DNA of 49,496 bases, from NCBI GenBank assembly GCA_900696515.1, contig CAADGK010000005.1, forward strand, positions 1 to 49,496. The letters are read 5' to 3'. Position numbers and translations under genes: made by a program. The DNA comes from an uncultured Nitrosospira sp. (lineage in GTDB: Bacteria; Nitrospirota; Nitrospiria; Nitrospirales; Nitrospiraceae). Below the pieces are notes generated by a model. The model was not told the origin of the DNA, did not search any database, and saw only the letters and a program-made list of their open reading frames with translations. Below are positions 44,658 to 49,496 of the stretch, in pieces; the first letter of the stretch is position 1; the number at the start of each line of letters is the position of its first letter.

Positions 44658-45074
44658 TCACCCAAACTCGCCACGGATGACTATCTTGGTAGCGACCGGC
44701 AACTTGTGAGATGCAAGACGAAAAGCCTCACGAGCAGTCTCTGGCGTGACACCGTCCATTTCATACAGAATCCGCCCCGGCTTTACCACTGCTACCCAGT
44801 ACTCAGGATTGCCCTTTCCCTTTCCCATTCGAGTTTCAGCGGGCTTTTTCGTGATTGGCTTGTCCGGGAAAATTCTGGTCCAGACTTGCCCACCTCGCTT
44901 TACATATCGCGTAATAGCGATACGGGCTGCCTCAATTTGACGGCTCGTCACCCACCCCGGCTCTAGCGCCTTCAACCCGAACTCACCGAGGGTAATTTGA
45001 CCGCCACGATAGGCCTTCCCATTCATCCGGCCTTTTTGCATCTTTCTGAATTTTACTTTCTTAGGGGCTAACAC
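44658..45074 (-). CDS. rplP: Large-subunit ribosomal protein L16
   Basis: 138 residues from GTG 45074 ([18 protein letters not shown]). Further motifs are [41 protein letters not shown] and the end of an RLASHKLPV helix. Binds near the peptidyl-transferase centre and A-site tRNA. Confidence 0.97.
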   Translation of the reverse strand: MLAPKKVKFRKMQKGRMNGKAYRGGQITLGEFGLKALEPGWVTSRQIEAARIAITRYVKRGGQVWTRIFPDKPITKKPAETRMGKGKGNPEYWVAVVKPGRILYEMDGVTPETAREAFRLASHKLPVATKIVIRGEFG

Positions 45075-45086
45075 AGCTCGATCTCC

Positions 45087-45758
45087 TCACCCAAACCGTC
45101 TATCCAATGTTGATTCTGCTTTCATGGGTTGCACGGGCAGAAGTTCACCCTTATAAATCCATGTCTTCACCCCGATCTGCCCCATGGTTGTATGAGCCTC
45201 GGCAAAGCCATAATCGATTTCAGCTCGAAGCGTATGTAGAGGCACTCGTCCTTCTCGATACCACTCCGTCCTAGCGATTTCTGCACCGCCCAAGCGGCCG
45301 GCCACCATGATCTTGATCCCTTGAGCACCAAGCCGCAATGCTGATTGCACGCTTCGCTTCATGGCTCGCCTGAATGCAACACGCTTTTCCAACTGCGTCG
45401 CGACATTCTCACTGACAAGCTGTGCATCCAGCTCCGGCTTCTTAATTTCTTTTACGGTGATGTAGACTTGCCCACCATATTGCTTTTCAAGGTCGGCCTT
45501 GAGCTTGTCAACTTCAGCGCCCTTTCGACCAATGATGATCCCGGGTCGAGCTGTATGAATAATGACCCGAGTTTGATCCCCAGAACGCTCAATTTCAACT
45601 TTCGCAACACCAGCATGGTAAAGGCGAGCCTTCACCACCTTTCTGATCTTTACATCTTGATGGAGCAACTTGGCATAATCTTTCCCAGCATACCAACGAG
45701 AGCTCCAGGTATAGTTGTAACCGAGCCGATAACCTATTGGATGTGTTTTCTGACCCAT
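45087..45758 (-). CDS. rpsC: Small-subunit ribosomal protein S3
   Basis: 223 residues: start [23 protein letters not shown] domain with [22 protein letters not shown], and the C-terminal domain [34 protein letters not shown]. Forms part of the mRNA entry helicase site. Confidence 0.97.
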   Translation of the reverse strand: MGQKTHPIGYRLGYNYTWSSRWYAGKDYAKLLHQDVKIRKVVKARLYHAGVAKVEIERSGDQTRVIIHTARPGIIIGRKGAEVDKLKADLEKQYGGQVYITVKEIKKPELDAQLVSENVATQLEKRVAFRRAMKRSVQSALRLGAQGIKIMVAGRLGGAEIARTEWYREGRVPLHTLRAEIDYGFAEAHTTMGQIGVKTWIYKGELLPVQPMKAESTLDRRFG

Positions 45759-45789
45759 GCGCGCTATGCCTCAATAATTAAAAATCAGC

Positions 45790-46146
45790 TTACTTCGTTT
45801 GATGCCGACGTTCTGATGCTGCAACCACCACGGTAATGTGACTGGTACGCTTCTGGATCGCATTCGCCCTTCCCATGGATCTGGCCCTCACACGCTTATA
45901 TGTTGGGCCACAGTTGACAAACGCCTTGGAGACCACCATGGACTCACTATCACCTAGCTCTTTTAACTCGGCGTTCGCCACGGCAGAGCGAAGCAGTTTC
46001 TCCACAACGCGTGCTGCGTGTCGAGGCGTGTGCTTTAACATGGCCAGTGCCATTGGAACTTGTTGACCCCGGATCATATCGATCACCGGTTTAGCTTTTC
46101 TCGGCGCAACACGGACAAACCTAAGAATGGCATGTGCTTGACTCAT
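45790..46146 (-). CDS. rplV: Large-subunit ribosomal protein L22
   Basis: 118 residues: start AHAILRFVRVAPRKAKPVID, middle VEKLLRSAVANAEL, and the exit-tunnel loop MGRANAIQKRTSHITVVVA. The loop lines the nascent-chain tunnel near the macrolide site. Confidence 0.97.
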   Translation of the reverse strand: MSQAHAILRFVRVAPRKAKPVIDMIRGQQVPMALAMLKHTPRHAARVVEKLLRSAVANAELKELGDSESMVVSKAFVNCGPTYKRVRARSMGRANAIQKRTSHITVVVAASERRHQTK

Positions 46147-46231
46147 CGTAGAATCCCGTTACCCTTCAACATCCCTAAAATCAAATGATTCAGATCCTGT
46201 CTCCAACCGCGCAAACACCGCACGCCAGAGA

Positions 46232-46519
46232 CTACTTCAGAGCAACAGCCTTCTCAGTCTTTGCCTGACCGTGCCCCTTAAAGAAACGCGTCGGCGCAAA
46301 TTCACCAAGCTTATGGCCCACCATATTCTCAGTGACAAAGACCGGAATGAACTTCTTTCCATTATGGACCGCAAAGGTGTGACCAATCATGTCAGGCACC
46401 ACTGTTGACCGCCTTGACCATGTCTTGATCAGCTTCCGATCCTTAGTCTGATTCATCTGATCGACTTTTTTTAGAAGATGGCCGTCCACAAAGGCCCCTT
46501 TACTGACTGATCTAGGCAT
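46232..46519 (-). CDS. rpsS: Small-subunit ribosomal protein S19
   Basis: 95 residues: [43 protein letters not shown] and [19 protein letters not shown]. The ATG overlaps the rplB end by eight bases. Confidence 0.97.
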   Translation of the reverse strand: MPRSVSKGAFVDGHLLKKVDQMNQTKDRKLIKTWSRRSTVVPDMIGHTFAVHNGKKFIPVFVTENMVGHKLGEFAPTRFFKGHGQAKTEKAVALK

Positions 46520-47354
46520 TGCGCACTCCTGACTTACGTCGGGAAATTATGAACTTATCGGTCTTCTTATTGTGCCGCGTTTTATATCCCTTTGTAGGAA
46601 GACCCCATGGAGAAACTGGGTGCGGATTACCCTGGCCAGATTTACCTTCACCGCCACCATGCGGATGATCAACTGGATTCATTACCACACCTCGCACGTG
46701 CGGTCTCTTACCTTTCCAGCGATTTCTACCCGCCTTCCCCACACTGACGTTTTCGTGATCGACATTCCCTACCTGTCCCACCGTGGCCATGCAATGGCCT
46801 AAAACCCTTCTCATCTCTCCAGACTTAAGGCGAACCTGCACATAATCTCCATCACGCCCCATCACCTGAGCAAATCCACCAGCACTCCGTATCAGCTGCC
46901 CGCCCTTACCAGCCCTCAATTCAATGTTATGAATTGTCGTTCCGAGCGGCATATTAACCAGGGGCAACGCATTACCGGGCCGAATTTCCGCCTTCGGGCC
47001 GGACTGCACTTCGTCATGAAGAGCAAGCCCGACTGGCGCCAAAATATAGCGCTTCTCGCCGTCGCGGTATTTCAAGAGCGCAATTCTTGCCGACCGGTTC
47101 GGATCATACTCAATAGCCGCAACCTTCGCCGGAATACCCACCTTATCTCGACGAAAATCGATAATGCGATACAACCGTTTATGACCAGCGCCGCGAAACC
47201 GAATCGTCATTCGACCATCATTATTTCGGCCACCCGTCCTGAGATGAAAAGAGGTTAAGGACTTCTCAGGCTTCTTATTAGTCAATTCCTCTGTACCCAC
47301 TGCCGTCATTCCTCGACGACCAGGAGAAGTGGGCCGATATACTTTTAATCCCAT
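46512..47354 (-). CDS. rplB: Large-subunit ribosomal protein L2
   Basis: 280 residues: start [18 protein letters not shown], middle [24 protein letters not shown], and the conserved end [17 protein letters not shown] with [10 protein letters not shown]. The histidine implicated in peptidyl transfer (DHPHGGGEG region) is present. Confidence 0.98.
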   Translation of the reverse strand: MGLKVYRPTSPGRRGMTAVGTEELTNKKPEKSLTSFHLRTGGRNNDGRMTIRFRGAGHKRLYRIIDFRRDKVGIPAKVAAIEYDPNRSARIALLKYRDGEKRYILAPVGLALHDEVQSGPKAEIRPGNALPLVNMPLGTTIHNIELRAGKGGQLIRSAGGFAQVMGRDGDYVQVRLKSGEMRRVLGHCMATVGQVGNVDHENVSVGKAGRNRWKGKRPHVRGVVMNPVDHPHGGGEGKSGQGNPHPVSPWGLPTKGYKTRHNKKTDKFIISRRKSGVRNA

Positions 47355-47409
47355 AACGAAGACTCCTACATTTCCGCCATCAGAGACAGACTAACAAAAC
47401 GTACACGGA

Positions 47410-47703
47410 CTAGGCGCTTTCATACATCTCAAGCTTTTCGCCTTCTTTCAGTGTGACAAAGGCTTTCTTCCAATCGGAGCGTCTTCCTGCAAACCTGCCA
47501 AGACGCTTCATCTTCCCACGTACATTCATCAAATTCACTTTTTCAACTTTGACCTTCAACAGCGACTCGACTGCCTGCTTCACCTGGACACGATTAGCTT
47601 CAGGATGCACCACGAAGCCCACCGTATTCGTTTGCTCCCGAAGCCCTGTAATCTTCTCAGTCAATAGCGGCTGTATCAACACCCACTGCATGCCCACCTT
47701 CAT
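47410..47703 (-). CDS. rplW: Large-subunit ribosomal protein L23
   Basis: 97 residues from ATG 47703; a TTG two codons earlier is unlikely because the ATG overlaps the rplD stop in an ATGA arrangement. It has LIQPLLTEKITGLREQTNTVGFVV, VNLMNVRGKMKRLGRFAGRR and DWKKAFVTLKEGEKLEMYE. Tunnel-exit protein; docking site of trigger factor. Confidence 0.96.
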   Translation of the reverse strand: MKVGMQWVLIQPLLTEKITGLREQTNTVGFVVHPEANRVQVKQAVESLLKVKVEKVNLMNVRGKMKRLGRFAGRRSDWKKAFVTLKEGEKLEMYESA

Positions 47704-48323
47704 GACCAAACCTCATTTATCGGACCAAGCTCAGCCTGGGTAATCACTACAACTTGAGCGCGAACAACATCATACACATTAAGCTGATCCGCACTGAGCA
47801 CCTTGACCCCTACTAAGTTACCAGCAGCCTGCATGACACCGGGCTCAGTTTTTCCCGCAACCAGAAGCACCTCCGCCCCGCCACCAAACCCGCTCAAGGC
47901 ATGAGCCAGGAGCTTGGCTTTTGGTTGCTGCAGAGATAGATCCGCCACCACAAACAACTTTCCATCGGCCAACTTGGCAGACAAAGCACTCTGAAGGGCA
48001 GCGCGATACTTCTTCTTCGGCATCGAATAGGCATAACTTCTTGGCTTTGGCCCAAACACACTCCCGCCATGACGCCAGACGGGAGAGCGAAGCGATCCCG
48101 CCCTCGCACGCCCTGTATGTTTCTGCTTCCAAGGCTTCTTCCCCGATCCGCTCACCTCACCACGGCGCAAGGTAGAAGCTGTCCCACGGCGTTCACATGC
48201 ACGCTGCATGACAACCGCTTCGTGAACCAGCGCTACTCGCGGCTCACAACCAAAGACTTGATCCGACAGGTCGACTGTGCCAACCTTCTTATTTCCCAAA
48301 TCAACTAGATCGATCGTAGGCAT
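47700..48323 (-). CDS. rplD: Large-subunit ribosomal protein L4
   Basis: 207 residues from ATG 48323 (PTIDLVDLGNKKVGTVDL), one base after the rplC stop; a longer in-frame start at 48422 would run back into rplC and is rejected. The tunnel loop motif KKPWKQKHTGRARAGSLRSP and the GGSVFGPKPRSY segment are clear. L4 lines the exit tunnel and in enterobacteria regulates the S10 operon. Confidence 0.97.
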   Translation of the reverse strand: MPTIDLVDLGNKKVGTVDLSDQVFGCEPRVALVHEAVVMQRACERRGTASTLRRGEVSGSGKKPWKQKHTGRARAGSLRSPVWRHGGSVFGPKPRSYAYSMPKKKYRAALQSALSAKLADGKLFVVADLSLQQPKAKLLAHALSGFGGGAEVLLVAGKTEPGVMQAAGNLVGVKVLSADQLNVYDVVRAQVVVITQAELGPINEVWS

Positions 48324-48324
48324 A

Positions 48325-48945
48325 CTAACTCTTCTTTGATTTCCGAACGACAACGATCCCATTCGTAGCTCCAGGAACCGCCCCTCGGATAAATAAGAGA
48401 TTTTCTTCAGATCGTGACTCAACCACCTTCAGCCGTTGAACCGTCACACGTTCTGCCCCCATATGTCCAGGCAACGTCTTGCCTTTCCAGACCCGAGACG
48501 GAAATGAGCTCGCCCCAATCGAGCCGGGAGCACGATGAAACATGGAACCATGCGATTCAGGCCCTCCCGCATAGTGATGTCTCTTTACGACACCCTGAAA
48601 TCCTTTTCCCTTTGATACACCGATCACATCAACCCAATCACCCTTCTTAAACATTCCTACCGTGACAACCTGCCCAACCGCCGCATCGCCCTCCTTCTTA
48701 AACTCTCGCAAGACGCGGCTTGCAGGGGCCTGATTCTTCTTCAAATGCCCAAGCTCCGCGCCAGAAAGACGACGCTCTTTCACCTCACCGAAGGAGAGCT
48801 GGACCGCCTCATAACGCTCTCGCTCCTTGGTGCGAACCGTCACCACTCGACAGGGTCCCGCCTCGATTACGGTTACCGGAGTAAGACGAGTTTCATCGAA
48901 GACCTGTGTCATGCCGAGCTTTTTACCAATTAATCCGTTTGTCAT
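48325..48945 (-). CDS. rplC: Large-subunit ribosomal protein L3
   Basis: 206 residues from ATG 48945 (TNGLIGKKLGMTQVFDE), matching the family N-terminus; eleven further in-frame residues upstream are not needed. The motif GVSKGKGFQGVVKRHHYAGG, HRAPGSIGASSFPSRVWKGKTLPGHMG and VIEAGPCRVV are standard. L3 folds near the peptidyl-transferase centre. Confidence 0.97.
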   Translation of the reverse strand: MTNGLIGKKLGMTQVFDETRLTPVTVIEAGPCRVVTVRTKERERYEAVQLSFGEVKERRLSGAELGHLKKNQAPASRVLREFKKEGDAAVGQVVTVGMFKKGDWVDVIGVSKGKGFQGVVKRHHYAGGPESHGSMFHRAPGSIGASSFPSRVWKGKTLPGHMGAERVTVQRLKVVESRSEENLLFIRGAVPGATNGIVVVRKSKKS

Positions 48946-49017
48946 GTTGTCCCAACTATCTCGTTCGTTCAAAACCACATAATTACACGCTCAAAGCGTA
49001 ACCGCGAGACACTCAGC

Positions 49018-49329
49018 TCATAACTTGATCTCAACATCCACTCCTGCCGCGAGATTGAGCTTCATCAATGAATCCATTGTCTCCGGAGTCGCCTCCATAA
49101 TATCCAACAGCCTCTTATGGGTGCGCATTTCAAACTGCTCGCGGGACTTCTTATCCGCGTGCGTCGATCGCTGAACCGTAATTTTTTCAATTCGAGTAGG
49201 AAGAGGAATGGGCCCAACGACTTTTGCTCCACTCCTACGAACGGTTTCAACTATCTCCCCTACCGACTGATCCAGAACACGGTAGTCAAATCCCCTCAAC
49301 CGAATTCTTATACGTTGATCGACTTTCAC
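49018..49329 (-). CDS. rpsJ: Small-subunit ribosomal protein S10
   Basis: 103 residues from a GTG start ([19 protein letters not shown]). It has [31 protein letters not shown] and [32 protein letters not shown]10 is first of the S10 series and also the NusE antitermination factor. It follows tuf by 36 bases. Confidence 0.97.
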   Translation of the reverse strand: MKVDQRIRIRLRGFDYRVLDQSVGEIVETVRRSGAKVVGPIPLPTRIEKITVQRSTHADKKSREQFEMRTHKRLLDIMEATPETMDSLMKLNLAAGVDVEIKL

Positions 49330-49365
49330 TTCTTTACTCCTGCGGTCTCAACAACCGCCCACCCA

Positions 49366-49496
49366 TTACGCCAAGATTTCCGTCACGACGCCAGAGCCGA
49401 CCGTCTTACCACCTTCGCGCACCGCAAACCGCAACCCCTGATCCATCGCGATCGGACTGATCAACTCCGCCGTCACACTCACATTGTCCCCCGGCA
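49366..49496 (-). CDS. tuf: Elongation factor Tu, C-terminal end (5' part outside window)
   Basis: The last 42 residues are visible: [42 protein letters not shown], then TAA. This is the highly conserved end of EF-Tu domain III. Its place directly before rpsJ is the common str-S10 junction, so fusA and rpsG/rpsL are expected beyond the right edge. Confidence 0.96.
   Translation of the reverse strand, partial: PGDNVSVTAELISPIAMDQGLRFAVREGGKTVGSGVVTEILA

Overview
The window reads as chromosome of a Gram-negative nitrite-oxidiser-type bacterium, most likely Nitrospira (phylum Nitrospirota). This is an inference from the look of the proteins (TonB-receptor style, DUF7948/SBBP protein, lipoprotein families) and from a lipopolysaccharide-transport, type IV pilus and S10-spc-alpha ribosomal layout; no database was consulted. 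There are two very different halves: an accessory left part (about 1-17,800) and a core minus-strand part (about 17,800-49,496).

Accessory part. The window opens inside a TonB-dependent receptor (C-terminal barrel). It is followed by a LuxR/GAF regulator, a short LuxR-type HTH protein, a small secreted protein that looks like the eroded plug region of another TonB receptor, and a 1168-residue exported DUF7948 + seven-blade SBBP propeller + three PKD-like domains protein. Next come a BrnT-like toxin/antitoxin pair, a four-gene lipoprotein operon whose last three members are tandem paralogues, and a three-gene HDOD locus: two 285-residue HDOD paralogues flank a divergent HDOD-GAF protein. An Uup-type ABC-F ATPase, a double-CBS protein and a small adhesin-E-like secreted protein complete this part. 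The most interesting unexplained signal is that all three HDOD genes carry a sigma-28 (FliA)-like promoter with the same 12-base internal spacing.

Core part, all on the minus strand. In transcription order from the right edge: tuf (partial) - rpsJ-rplC-rplD-rplW-rplB-rpsS-rplV-rpsC-rplP-rpmC-rpsQ-rplN-rplX-rplE-rpsN-rpsH-rplF-rplR-rpsE-rpmD-rplO-secY-adk-map-infA-rpmJ-rpsM-rpsK-rpsD-rpoA-rplQ, closed by a clear rho-independent terminator. Then lptC-lptA-lptB-rpoN-hpf-rapZ (envelope LPS export plus sigma-54 and its usual neighbours, without ptsN), a small MerR-type HTH gene preceded by a near-consensus sigma-70 promoter that begins the pilMNOPQ type IV pilus operon, a 42-base perfect palindrome, aroB, nadE, a possible small ORF, and glnB-glnA (PII and glutamine synthetase) closed by a bidirectional hairpin.

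Together the genes describe surface sensing and motility (pili, HDOD, sigma-28-like sites), envelope building, nitrogen assimilation and the translation apparatus. No CRISPR array, rRNA, tRNA, insertion sequence or complete mobile element could be recognised.
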